From assembly GCF_000744705.1 (NCBI RefSeq), contig NZ_JQML01000001.1, forward strand, positions 9,062,017 to 9,126,016: a DNA stretch of 64,000 nt. The letters run 5' to 3'. This document shows, piece by piece, positions 16,801 through 24,081 of the stretch; the stretch's first letter is position 1, and each line of letters begins with the position of its first letter. The position numbers were made by a program, and so were the translations under genes. The notes beneath the pieces were generated by a model. It saw only the letters and a program-made list of their open reading frames with translations. It had not been told where the DNA came from and searched no databases. Source of the DNA: Streptacidiphilus albus JL83. Its GTDB lineage: Bacteria; Actinomycetota; Actinomycetes; Streptomycetales; Streptomycetaceae.

Positions 16801-17056
16801 TCCGGGTCCATCCGGGTGCGGTGAAGGGACGGGTGAGAGCCTGCTCGGAGACCAGCAGCGCGGCGTCGCAGTCCTCCTCGTACCGGGACCACACCACGCG
16901 GAAGGGCACCTGGCCGACGCCACCGGGGACCACCACCACCGGCGGATTGCCGCCGAGCAGATGCGCGGAGGTGAGGACCAGCCAGGGCGTCAGCAGATAG
17001 CCGCTGCCCTGGTTCTTCGCGAGGACGGCGGCGATGCGTTCCCGCTCGGGGTGCAT
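13817..17056 (-). CDS. Trypsin-like protease-NACHT-leucine-rich-repeat protein (bacterial NLR)
   Basis: This 1079-residue protein has three parts. Residues 1-205 are a trypsin-like serine protease with an apparent triad of His32 (LTSAHL), Asp64 (EEDCDAALL) and Ser154 (GFSGSAVF). Residues about 275-620 are a NACHT STAND NTPase with Walker A GQAGSGKTT (285-293), Walker B LLLIDGVDE (367-375) and the winged-helix landmark FIHRTFQDYLAARA. The rest is a helical section followed by leucine-rich-repeat-like segments (from about residue 820, e.g. LPELRTLVLDGE, LPELRLLAKVYPALEVLVM). In bacterial STAND immune proteins the C-terminus senses an invader, the NACHT oligomerises and the effector, here a protease, is activated. 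The gene starts 6 bases after the Trypco2-like gene, and the tight spacing suggests a joint transcript. Confidence 0.9.
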   Translation of the reverse strand: MHPERERIAAVLAKNQGSGYLLTPWLVLTSAHLLGGNPPVVVVPGGVGQVPFRVVWSRYEEDCDAALLVSEQALTRPFTAPGWTRIEDLAPRPNAVSIGYPQAQRDAVGALDSEQLSGTLKPGSSLLRRLHVLDNVHGGPLTGQGGGSPWAGFSGSAVFHEGRLAGVVHADPGGLWQHHRLEITPSTTLLDDEDFVRACERYGARPDVSRSVMPDADDFEDQLRRVIIEQSSALQIIGLNPPGGGEEFWSLDTSYLSLELLGGGTSVAKRAEQALSGQRRVLVRGQAGSGKTTLLQWLATAVARRELPPSLGDLDGYIPLLIRLRSVPAGGVLPSPEEFLSYVAPGLTGRSEARGWVTGKLTQGRVLLLIDGVDEVPEERRSQTRQWLRQLIVAFPESRCVITTRPSAVREGWLGGLKFHELELLPMNSTDVIAFIDKWHRAAASGQPNDERIVKWRDDLTTAVVTKRDLGRLATNPLLCALICALNRDRRGYLPSGRMELYAAALELLLQRRDDERGVQLARDLRLDPAHPPQLLQRLAYWLVKNGATEMRYSQAVRIIEASLPALRHLTANPDRVLNQLIDRSGLLRQPTPDSVDFIHRTFQDYLAARAAIQDDDLGVLVLNAHNDQWEDVLRMAVWHATPRVRSKLLDRLLRQARQDTVHHDRLVILAMTCLEHASELDPLMQQRVEREAARLIPPHNARSAASLAYAGGTILELLPGPEGLDDATARAVVATATLTADTRALPLLARYAGHRDPEVREMLASAWGRFDTVEYGQQIIAQLRYDDLMFISTTSQAQIDFIATVGGRPYISHTGPLSGSQLDSLGKGQLEGLCLIDPLAGMDLAPLAECRTLRFLMLQAAQADLQPLAGLPLRLLLLEGHFDSLHSLASMVRLTGLVLHAVKRGDVPRTLGHLPRSLELLRMSVPGGELQLEDLLPLQRLIQLELEAFAIPPRFRAPLTQLPELRTLVLDGEILPTLEGSPTLPDIRNVVLHRPRGLPELRLLAKVYPALEVLVMRDLPNQVVDVGPLAELRGLRRIALKGAGEVRGQQLLPSHVVLDVDRDQEDDDRLPFTPVDEP

Positions 17057-17062
17057 GGTTCG

Positions 17063-17404
17063 TCAGTTTCCAGGGAGCGCACCGCCGAAGCGGGAGACAC
17101 GGCCCGGATCGTCGTTGCCGACCTCGATGTCGCGACCGGTGACCGAGTCCTTCGGCGTGAGCGTGAACGAGATCCGATGCGTCGTGCCCCGGGACTTCTT
17201 CGCTTCGGCGTCCGCGCTGACCACCCAGGCCTTGATGCCTCCCGTTGCGGTGGCTTCCCGCCGGAGTTCGACGGTGAAGTCCATCTGGATGGGACCGACC
17301 GTCATCTGGATGGGGGAGTCGGCACTGTGCTGCATCGCCTGTGTGAGCTGCTCGCGGATGGCGTGCACCGCGCTGGAGAGCTCTATCTCGTCGAATCCGG
17401 CCAT
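17063..17404 (-). CDS. Trypco2 (trypsin co-occurring domain 2)-like protein
   Basis: This 113-residue protein has an amphipathic helix (ELSSAVHAIREQLTQAMQ) followed by a beta-rich half: IQMTVGPIQMDFTVELRRE, GIKAWVVSADAEAKKSRG, then THRISFTLTPKD. That layout fits Trypco2, a small domain described by comparative genomics as a standalone or fused partner of trypsin-like peptidase NTPase conflict systems. Here it is encoded immediately upstream of a trypsin-NACHT-LRR gene. It may be a substrate, regulator or chaperone of the protease; its biochemical role is not known. A GGGGGAGAG ribosome-binding site precedes the ATG. Confidence 0.8.
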   Translation of the reverse strand: MAGFDEIELSSAVHAIREQLTQAMQHSADSPIQMTVGPIQMDFTVELRREATATGGIKAWVVSADAEAKKSRGTTHRISFTLTPKDSVTGRDIEVGNDDPGRVSRFGGALPGN

Positions 17405-17428
17405 CTCTCCCCCTACGAGTTGAGCATG

Positions 17429-17448
17429 GTGGTACCACGAAGGTACCA
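17429..17448 (-). promoter_or_regulatory. Palindromic repeats upstream of the Trypco2-NLR operon
   Basis: GTGGTACCAC (17429-17438) is a perfect 10-bp palindrome, and a second GGTACC follows at 17442-17447. The two GGTACC centres are 11 bases apart, about one helical turn, on the same DNA face. They lie 25-45 bases upstream of the first start codon of the operon, where a repressor or activator could bind. Confidence 0.4.
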
Positions 17449-17552
17449 GGGTGGTTCGGCCCCCGGGGGCTTCTTGCCGTTGGGCGCGAAGGTCATCGAG
17501 CGCCTGAGCGCGGGCTGCTGACGCTGGATCAGCCGGGCGCCGGGCCGGCTGC

Positions 17553-18797
17553 TCAGCCGGTGGTCTCCTCCCGGGCGACCTGGGCGGAGTCGGCGACCGC
17601 GAGCCCCGTTGCGGCGGGGGTGGCCGCGGTGCCGCAGAACACCGGGGTCAGGGTCAGCAGTTCGGCGGCGTAGACCTTCGTGTTGTTGGAGGCGTCGGCC
17701 GAGACGGTGACCTGCCGGGAGCCGTTCGCGGTGGTGTAGGAGTAGGTCTGGTAGCCCTCGATGATGCCGTCGTGGCCGTACACGTCCACCCCGCAGGGGA
17801 GCCGGTACTCCCGCAGGCCGAGGCCGTAGCGGGTGGTCCGGTTCACGTACTCCGTCCGCTCCATCTGGGCCAGTTGGGCGGCCGGCAGCAGGCGCCCGGT
17901 GACGAGTGCCCGCAGGTAGGTGTTGAGGTCCGACGTGCTGGATATCAGCGCCCCGGCGGCCCACAGCCAGGAGGCGGTCTGGTCGGTCGCGTCGAACAGC
18001 GGCCGGCCGGGGCGGTCCTGAGTGAGGTAGCCGATGGAGTGCACCCCCGGGACGGTGGTCCGCGGCACCACGAAGAACGTGTGGGTCAGGTGCAGCGGCT
18101 TGAGGATGCGCTGCTGCAGCAGTGTGCCGTAGGGCAGCCCGGTCACCCGCTCGACCAGCAGCCCGAGCACCACGAAGTTGGTGTTGGAGTAGCTGTACCG
18201 GCTGCCGGGCCGGAACTGCGGGCCGTGCCCGACCGCGTCCGCGACCAGGGACTGCGGGGTGAAGGTCCGGTAGCGGAACCGCTGGTAGCCGGTGACCGTG
18301 TCTCCGGTCAGCAGGTCGTCGGTGTAGTCGTACAGCCCACTGGTGTGGTCGAGCAGCTCCCTGACGGTGATGGGCGAGTTCCTCGGCAGCAGGCCGGCCG
18401 GCAGGTAGCGGGTGGCCGCCGCGTCCAGGTCGACCCGCTTCTGTGCGACCAGCTGCAGCACCAGCAGGGCGGTGAAGGTCTTGGTGATGCTGCCGACGCG
18501 GAACTCGCCGCCGGGATTGACCGCCGTCCGCGTGGCGGTGTCGCCGGTGCCTGCGGCGACCGTGTAGCTCCTGGCGCCGTAGCCGTCCTGGACCTGGGCG
18601 AAGACGCCGGGCGCCCCGGCCCGGACGACGGCCTCCAGCGCTGTGCGCAGCGCCCCGAGATTGGCTCCCGGACCTGCCGCCGGCCTGGCGGTGGCCGCCC
18701 CGGCGGGTGCGCCGGTCGCGACGACGGAGGCGAGCGTCGCTGCGGTGACCACTCCGACCAGGATCCGCCGGGCGGTGCCGGTACCACGTCGAATCAC
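17553..18797 (-). CDS. Secreted serine hydrolase, class C beta-lactamase / DD-peptidase fold
   Basis: The 414-residue protein has an N-terminal signal peptide (RRILVGVVTAATLASVVATGAPAGA) and the three motifs of penicillin-recognising serine enzymes: SxxK as VGSITKTFTALLVLQL, YxN as YSNTNFVVLGLL, and an HxG as GHDGIIEGYQ near residue 345. This matches D-alanyl-D-alanine carboxypeptidases and esterases of the serine beta-lactamase family, so it probably trims peptidoglycan stem peptides outside the membrane. It is divergent from an L,D-transpeptidase gene, another wall enzyme. The start is a GTG or ATG at 18797 giving a good signal sequence. The 279-base divergent region contains no gene. Confidence 0.9.
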   Translation of the reverse strand: MIRRGTGTARRILVGVVTAATLASVVATGAPAGAATARPAAGPGANLGALRTALEAVVRAGAPGVFAQVQDGYGARSYTVAAGTGDTATRTAVNPGGEFRVGSITKTFTALLVLQLVAQKRVDLDAAATRYLPAGLLPRNSPITVRELLDHTSGLYDYTDDLLTGDTVTGYQRFRYRTFTPQSLVADAVGHGPQFRPGSRYSYSNTNFVVLGLLVERVTGLPYGTLLQQRILKPLHLTHTFFVVPRTTVPGVHSIGYLTQDRPGRPLFDATDQTASWLWAAGALISSTSDLNTYLRALVTGRLLPAAQLAQMERTEYVNRTTRYGLGLREYRLPCGVDVYGHDGIIEGYQTYSYTTANGSRQVTVSADASNNTKVYAAELLTLTPVFCGTAATPAATGLAVADSAQVAREETTG

Positions 18798-19076
18798 GTG
18801 ACTCTCCAGTTCGACCGTGCGTCCGCGGCGTGCGGCGCAGCGAAGTGCCGGAATCGGCCCGTGCGTGCGCAGGTCTGTGCCGACGCCCGTCGAGCCTCCT
18901 GGAGCGCCCGTGATCCGTCAACCCGACGGAACGTCAGCGGTGCCAGGAACCGGGGTGGGATCCTGGTCCGGCTCCACGGGGGAGCGCCGGGCGGAGGTGG
19001 GGCGCAACCGCCGGCGTGGTTCAGGAGTCATTGAAAGCGTCAAGTGTCCCAGTCCATGGCATGAGCGGAGCACATT

Positions 19077-20012
19077 GTGGGGCGAACGAAGCGCAGTATC
19101 GGGGTGGCGGTCATGGTCGGTGCGGTACTGGCGGGGGGTGGATTGGGCGGCAGCAGTGCGATGGCGGCCGTCAGCACGGGCGCGAACGTGAAGGCCCAGT
19201 CCGCTGCCGCGCCGATGCTGCTGGACTCGATCACCCCGACGACGGGATCGACGGTCGGAGTGGCCATGCCGATCTCGGTCGTCTTCACCGATCCGGTGGC
19301 GCCCTCGGCGCGGGCCGCGATCGAGCGGCACCTGCGGGTGACCACGTCGGTGCCGGTCACCGGGGCCTGGCACTGGTTCAGCGACACCCGGGTCGACTGG
19401 CGGCCCAAGGGGTACTGGCCGGCCGGAACGAAGGTCACGCTCAACGCCGCGCTGACCGGTGTCGGCGACGGGCACGGGCGCCGCGGCGTCCGCACCTACC
19501 GGCACACCTTCACCGTCGGCGCCGACTTCGAGACCACGGTGTCCGTGCCCGGCCACAGCATGAAGATCACCCGCAACGGCCGGGTGGTGCGCACCATGCC
19601 GATCGACGCGGGCAGCTCCGCCTTCCCGAGCTGGGACGGCACGATGGCCGTGGTCGACAAGCAGCGCTGGGTGCGGATGACCTCGTGCAGCGTGGGCATC
19701 ACCTGCAACCCGAACAACCCCAACTACTACGACCTGACCCTCCCCTGGGACGTCCAGCTGACGTACTCGGGCACCTTCGTCCACTACTCCACCGGCGACC
19801 CCAACCCGGGGCACGGCAAGGGCTCGCACGGCTGCATCCACCTCTCGTACGCGAACGCCGAGTGGTACTACGACAACGTGATCCCGGGGGACCCGGTGAC
19901 CGTCACCGGGTCGCCGCGGGGCAAGGCCGCCGGTGACAACGGCTACGCGGACTACGACCTGTCGTGGTCGCAGTGGCTGGCGGGCAGCGCGACCGGAGCC
20001 GGGACCGCCTGA
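19077..20012 (+). CDS. L,D-transpeptidase with Ig-like domain
   Basis: This is a 311-residue exported protein. A signal peptide lies within residues 1-31, an Ig-like domain (about 45-150) has the WHWFSDTRVDWRPKGYWPAG motif, and a YkuD catalytic domain follows (about 155-285). The catalytic signature is HGKGSHGCIHLSYANAEWYY, with the active-site cysteine in SHGC. Such enzymes make 3-3 cross-links in peptidoglycan or attach proteins to it, and are the carbapenem-sensitive transpeptidases of actinobacteria. The GTG start follows GGAG at a normal distance. Only one Ig-like domain precedes the catalytic domain, fewer than in some paralogs. A 13-bp hairpin terminator follows the stop. Confidence 0.93.
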   Translation: MGRTKRSIGVAVMVGAVLAGGGLGGSSAMAAVSTGANVKAQSAAAPMLLDSITPTTGSTVGVAMPISVVFTDPVAPSARAAIERHLRVTTSVPVTGAWHWFSDTRVDWRPKGYWPAGTKVTLNAALTGVGDGHGRRGVRTYRHTFTVGADFETTVSVPGHSMKITRNGRVVRTMPIDAGSSAFPSWDGTMAVVDKQRWVRMTSCSVGITCNPNNPNYYDLTLPWDVQLTYSGTFVHYSTGDPNPGHGKGSHGCIHLSYANAEWYYDNVIPGDPVTVTGSPRGKAAGDNGYADYDLSWSQWLAGSATGAGTA

Positions 20013-20020
20013 CCGCGCCG

Positions 20021-20053
20021 GGGCGGGCGCGGACCGGGGATCCGCGCCCGCCC
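20021..20053 (+). terminator. Perfect 13-bp hairpin after the L,D-transpeptidase
   Basis: GGGCGGGCGCGGA and TCCGCGCCCGCCC flank a 7-base loop, 9 bases past the stop codon. There is no U-tract. Confidence 0.75.
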
Positions 20054-20214
20054 ACGGCCCGGTCGTGCCGCCGACGGCCAAGGGGCGCTGACGGCACGGC
20101 GGTTGCTCCGGGGACAGGGGCGATCTGGCATGATCGGGGCCGCGAACCTGCGCTGCGCCTCGCAACACCCGACCCACCTCGGCCGGCGGAGCGCCGGCTA
20201 CCCGGAGAGGTGAC

Positions 20215-20808
20215 ATGACCGACTACCTGACCGCCGTGATGGCGATGCTGGGACCCGCCGAGAACCGCTACGCGGACCCCTCCGCCTGGAACCGGCTACG
20301 GGACGAGCTCGGGGTGGAACTTCCGGCCGACTACCGGACCCTCGTCGATGCCTACGCGCCGGTCAAGCTCAACTGGCACCTCTACCTGGACCACCCGGCG
20401 ACCGAGCGCTGGAACCTCGTCGAGCACCTGCGGGACACTGCCGAAGCCTGGTCCGACAACGACTGGGACGACCTTGACGCGGACGACGACCCCCGTCTGC
20501 TGTTCGGCCTGACCGAGCTCACGTTCGGCGCCGAACCGGGGCTGTGGCCGATCACGGGCACCGACCGGGGCGAGACCGTCTTCCTGGTCACCGGGCCCGA
20601 GAGCCCCTGGCTCCTGGTCTCCCGGGACCAGGAGTGGTACCGGTACGACATGGGCTTCGCGGAATGGCTCTACCGGTACCTGATCGGCGAGGACATGGCC
20701 GGACCCAACAGCTCGGCGTTCTATCCGGGGCCCGTGACGTTCGAGCGACGCCCGATGACCGCCGAGGAACGCCCCGAGCCCTGGCAGGGCCCGAGCCGGG
20801 GCATGTGA
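20215..20808 (+). CDS. SMI1/KNR4 (SUKH) family protein
   Basis: The 197-residue protein shows the SUKH fold start: WNRLRDELGVELPADYRTLVDAY, then the LFGLTELTFGAEPGLWPITGTDRGETVFLVTG core and GFAEWLYRYLIGE. SUKH proteins are best known as immunity proteins for polymorphic nuclease toxins, but many act as solitary cytosolic proteins in streptomycetes. No toxin gene, WXG100 or contact-dependent secretion gene is visible nearby, so this is a solitary copy. A GGAGAGGTGAC ribosome-binding site stands before the ATG. Confidence 0.85.
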   Translation: MTDYLTAVMAMLGPAENRYADPSAWNRLRDELGVELPADYRTLVDAYAPVKLNWHLYLDHPATERWNLVEHLRDTAEAWSDNDWDDLDADDDPRLLFGLTELTFGAEPGLWPITGTDRGETVFLVTGPESPWLLVSRDQEWYRYDMGFAEWLYRYLIGEDMAGPNSSAFYPGPVTFERRPMTAEERPEPWQGPSRGM

Positions 20809-20861
20809 CCCGGCGCTGCGACAACGGTCCACAGGACCGCACTCCCGGCGCCTGCCCGGGT

Positions 20862-21080
20862 TCAGTCCGGCGGCTCCTGCGGGCCGGGCTGTTCCGGATC
20901 CGATGGAGCGGGGCGAGGACCGGGCCCGCCCGGCCGTGGCGGCGTGGGCGGCTCGGGGGGCGGGACGGGTACGCCGGGCGGCGCCGGAGGGTCCGGCGGC
21001 CTCGGCTTCGGCCTCGGCGTCGGAGTCGGCCGCGGCACCGGCGTGGTGTCGGGTTCGGGTGGTACGGGGACAGTACCCAT
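20862..21080 (-). CDS. Proline-rich 72-residue peptide of unknown function
   Basis: The ATG at 21080 lies 2 bases after the stop of the upstream gene (TGACCATG), giving a 72-residue protein that is nearly half proline (PRPTPTPRPKPRPPDPPAPP and similar blocks) with scattered acidic residues. There are no hydrophobic helices. It may be an intrinsically disordered tail-like partner of the upstream DNA-associated protein. Because GC-rich DNA easily gives proline-rich frames, the evidence is mainly the close spacing and the absence of a better candidate on either strand. Confidence 0.45.
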   Translation of the reverse strand: MGTVPVPPEPDTTPVPRPTPTPRPKPRPPDPPAPPGVPVPPPEPPTPPRPGGPGPRPAPSDPEQPGPQEPPD

Positions 21081-21082
21081 GG

Positions 21083-21415
21083 TCAGGACCCCTCTCGGTC
21101 GAGAGCGTGTTCGAGCTGTGCCTTGTTCATGGTGGAACGGCCGTGGATGTTGCGCTGCCTGGCAGCGTTGTACAGCTGCTCCTTCGTGGGGCCCTGCGCA
21201 CCGCTGTGGGAGCGCAGCCCGCCGCGCCGCGAGGAGGAGATGTCCTGGAGCGAGCTGCGGCTGGCGGTCTTGGACTCCCCGTGCCGGGCCCGTTCCTTGT
21301 TCACCGTGCGGGCGGCGATCTCCTCGGCGAGCTTCTCGCTCGTGCCGCGCTCCAGCACGCTGTCCCTGATGTGCTCGTACTGGCGTTCCCGTTCGGGAGA
21401 TGATCCGCGAGGCAT
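21083..21415 (-). CDS. Rho-N/SAP-like small basic protein ('plasmid stabilization protein' type)
   Basis: The 110-residue protein begins MPRGSSPERERQYEHIRDSV, continues AEEIAARTVNKERARHGESK and ends with GPTKEQLYNAARQRNIHGRS and MNKAQLEHALDR. The last segment is a Rho-N/SAP-like helix-loop-helix used for nucleic-acid binding. This conserved actinobacterial family is often labelled plasmid stabilization protein without functional proof. AAGGAG lies 9 bases upstream of the ATG at 21415; the alternative GTG at 21421 is too close to it. A proline-rich ORF follows after 2 bases. Confidence 0.75.
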   Translation of the reverse strand: MPRGSSPERERQYEHIRDSVLERGTSEKLAEEIAARTVNKERARHGESKTASRSSLQDISSSRRGGLRSHSGAQGPTKEQLYNAARQRNIHGRSTMNKAQLEHALDREGS

Positions 21416-21665
21416 GGTCACCCACTCCTTTCCGTGTGACGCCGGGGTTCAGTGTGACGTCGGAGCACGCGTACCCCGCATCCGTCGGGCCAATCGGGTA
21501 TCGGGGCGGGCCGAACCCGATCCTGCGACTTCACCCCGACCGGCCCCGGCACTCGGCGCGGGGATGCCTCCGGACCCCGGCCGGAGCATGCTGGGGGGAG
21601 GTGGTTCATCGGCTGCCGACACCGGGCGTGTGCGGCTGGATGCGGACTGGACGCGGAGGAGTCAC

Positions 21666-24044
21666 GTGAAGCCTCGGATCCCCACCGCTCCGTCGTCGAG
21701 CGCTCCGCTCGCCGGGGCCGCCGCAGCCCTGGTGGACGATGCCGGTCGGATCGTCTGGTGGTCGAGCGCGGCCGCCGAACTGCTGGGCCGCAGCGACGGG
21801 GAGGTCATCGGCCGACCCGCGCGGGAACTGCTCGCCGCACCCGGGCCCGGGCCCGCACCCGCATCCGGACCCGCACCCGCACCCCGTTCCGGCGACGCCT
21901 CCGTCCACCGGGCCCGGCTGCGGCACCGCAGCGGAGCGCTGCTGGAGGTCGACCTCCGACTGCTGGCCGGGGTGCCCTGGTCGCTGGTGGTCGCGGTGCC
22001 GGCGCGCCCGTCTGCGGCCTGGGACGGGGACTCAGCACTGGCCCGTGCCCTGTTCGAGCAGGACCGGATTCCCCTCGCCGAGTTCGACACCAACCTGCGC
22101 CTGATCCGCAGCAACCCCGCCTTCGAACTGCTGCGCCCCGACAGCGCCGCCGCCGACTGGCCGGCCGAGCTTGCGGGCAGCGGGAGCGACGGGACCGTCC
22201 GGGCGGCGCTCGCCCGGATCGTGGACGGCGGGACGTCGACGGCCGGGGCCGAGTACCTGTGGCGCTCCGCCGGCTCCAAGCGGATGCTGCCGCTCACCTG
22301 CTTCGCGATCCGGGACCCGCTCGGTGCCCTGACCGGCGTCGCCGTCGCCGTCACCGAGGCCACCGACCGTCGGCGCGACCGCAGCCGCACCGGCGCCGAG
22401 CCGGGCGGGGCCGAGGTCGGCAGCTCGCTCGACGTGGTGCACAACGCCCGTGACCTGGCCGAGGCGCTGGTCCCGGCCATGGGCGACCTGGTGGCCGTCG
22501 ACTTCCCCGATGACGTACTCCAGGGACGCGATCCGCCGCTGGGCTACCCGGGCATGGCGGCCTCGGCCCCGCGCCGGGTGGCGGTGAAGTCCGCCGACGG
22601 CGTCTGGCCGCGCGCGATGGTCCAGCTCGGCGAGGCGATTCCGATGGTCACCGACCAGGCCGAGAGCGCCGCCATCGCGGTCGGGAGGGTGTTCGAGGTC
22701 GACCCGGCGACGGGGCGCAAACTGCTCGCCCACGACCCGGAGCTGCTGGCCCTGCTGATGCCCGAGGGGATGCGCTCCGCGCTGCTCTGTCCGCTGTACC
22801 ACCGCAGCCGCCTCTTCGGAAATGTGACACTCTGGCGCACCACCGACCCCGTGCCCTTCGACGACACCGACCTCAAACTCCTGCAGGACCTCTGCGACCG
22901 CACCGCGATCGGCCTGGACCACGCGTTCAGCTACACTCGCGAACACAAGACCGCCATCGCCCTGCAGCGCAGCCTGCTGCCACCCAACGCGACCGAGAGC
23001 ACCGCCTGCGAGACGGCCGGCACCTACCTGCCGGCCGACGGCAACCTCAGCGTCGGCGGCGACTGGTTCGACGCCATCGCGATGTCCTCGCTGCGGGTCG
23101 GGCTCGTCGTCGGCGACGTGGTCGGCCACGGGCTCCAGGCCACCGCCACCATGGCCCGGCTGCGCACCGCCGTACAGACCCTGGCCGACCTCGACGTGCC
23201 GCCCGACGAACTGCTCAGCCACCTCGACGACCTCGTCCAGCGGATGGCAGCGGAGGCCGACGAGCCCGACACCGTCGGCGCCACCTGCCTGTTCGCCGTC
23301 TACGACCCGGTCAGCCGGGAGTGCCAGGTGGCGAGCGCCGGGCATCCACCGCCCGCCGTGATCGTGCCCGGTGGCGAGGCCCACTATCTGGAACTGGTCC
23401 CGGGGCCGTCCTTGGGCGTCGGTGAGAACCCGTTCGAGGTCACCAGCGTGACCCTCCCGCCGGGCAGCCTCCTCGCGCTGTACACCGACGGCCTCACCGG
23501 CCGCGACCCCGTGACCGGCCCACCCCGGCTGCTCGGCCGACTCGACCGGGCGAACCGCCCCGGCCGTCCGCTGGAGGAGGTTGGGTCCGAACTCACCGGG
23601 CTGCTGCCCACCGGGACCGACCACCCGGGGGACGACGCCACCCTGCTGCTCGCCCGGACCCGGGCCATCTTCGGCAGCGACACCGCCGTCTGGGAGTATC
23701 CCGCCGACCTGTCCGCCGTGGAGACCGCCCGCAACGACGCCACCGCCCAACTGGAGCGGTGGGGGCTCCAGGAGCAGATGTTCGCCACCGAGCTCATCGT
23801 CAGCGAGCTGGTCACCAACGCCATCCGGTACACCGGGGGTCCCGCCGTCCTGCGGCTGATCCGCGAACGCATCCTGGTCTGCGAGGTCTCCGACCAGAGC
23901 AACACCCAGCCCCGGCTGCGCCGCGCCCTGGCCACCGACGAGGGCGGTCGCGGCCTGTACATCATCGCCCAGCTCACCAGCCGCTGGGGCAGTCGCTACG
24001 GCGCCCGGGGCAAGACCATCTGGACCGAGCAGCCGCTTCCCTGA
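21666..24044 (+). CDS. PAS-GAF-SpoIIE phosphatase with C-terminal anti-sigma-like HATPase domain
   Basis: This is 792 residues from the GTG at 21666, which follows GGAGGAG. PAS-like domains occupy about residues 15-100 and 120-220, a GAF domain about 240-415, a SpoIIE-type PP2C phosphatase about 430-650 (GGDWFDAI, VVGDVVGHG, DDATLLLART) and a GHKL ATPase domain about 665-790 (FATELIVSELVTNAIRYTGG, DEGGRGLYIIAQ). Such RsbU-plus-RsbW fusions carry a phosphatase and an anti-sigma-type kinase in one chain, a streptomycete speciality that can switch sigma antagonists on and off. An Ala/Pro repeat near residues 58-80 (PGPGPAPASGPAPAP) links two domains. No antagonist gene is adjacent. Confidence 0.93.
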   Translation: MKPRIPTAPSSSAPLAGAAAALVDDAGRIVWWSSAAAELLGRSDGEVIGRPARELLAAPGPGPAPASGPAPAPRSGDASVHRARLRHRSGALLEVDLRLLAGVPWSLVVAVPARPSAAWDGDSALARALFEQDRIPLAEFDTNLRLIRSNPAFELLRPDSAAADWPAELAGSGSDGTVRAALARIVDGGTSTAGAEYLWRSAGSKRMLPLTCFAIRDPLGALTGVAVAVTEATDRRRDRSRTGAEPGGAEVGSSLDVVHNARDLAEALVPAMGDLVAVDFPDDVLQGRDPPLGYPGMAASAPRRVAVKSADGVWPRAMVQLGEAIPMVTDQAESAAIAVGRVFEVDPATGRKLLAHDPELLALLMPEGMRSALLCPLYHRSRLFGNVTLWRTTDPVPFDDTDLKLLQDLCDRTAIGLDHAFSYTREHKTAIALQRSLLPPNATESTACETAGTYLPADGNLSVGGDWFDAIAMSSLRVGLVVGDVVGHGLQATATMARLRTAVQTLADLDVPPDELLSHLDDLVQRMAAEADEPDTVGATCLFAVYDPVSRECQVASAGHPPPAVIVPGGEAHYLELVPGPSLGVGENPFEVTSVTLPPGSLLALYTDGLTGRDPVTGPPRLLGRLDRANRPGRPLEEVGSELTGLLPTGTDHPGDDATLLLARTRAIFGSDTAVWEYPADLSAVETARNDATAQLERWGLQEQMFATELIVSELVTNAIRYTGGPAVLRLIRERILVCEVSDQSNTQPRLRRALATDEGGRGLYIIAQLTSRWGSRYGARGKTIWTEQPLP

Positions 24045-24081
24045 CGCCCGGGCGCTGCCGGCCGCAGCCGGCTACAAGCGG

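Noticed and set aside
14615..17521. Long plus-strand frame (968 codons) opposite the NLR gene
   Set aside because: Its sequence is low-complexity Arg/Gly/Gln; the minus-strand frame has a full trypsin-NACHT-LRR architecture, so this is a shadow.
21083..21415. A toxin-antitoxin or plasmid maintenance locus suggested by the family name 'plasmid stabilization protein'
   Set aside because: The label is historical; no toxin partner, replication or partition gene is near.
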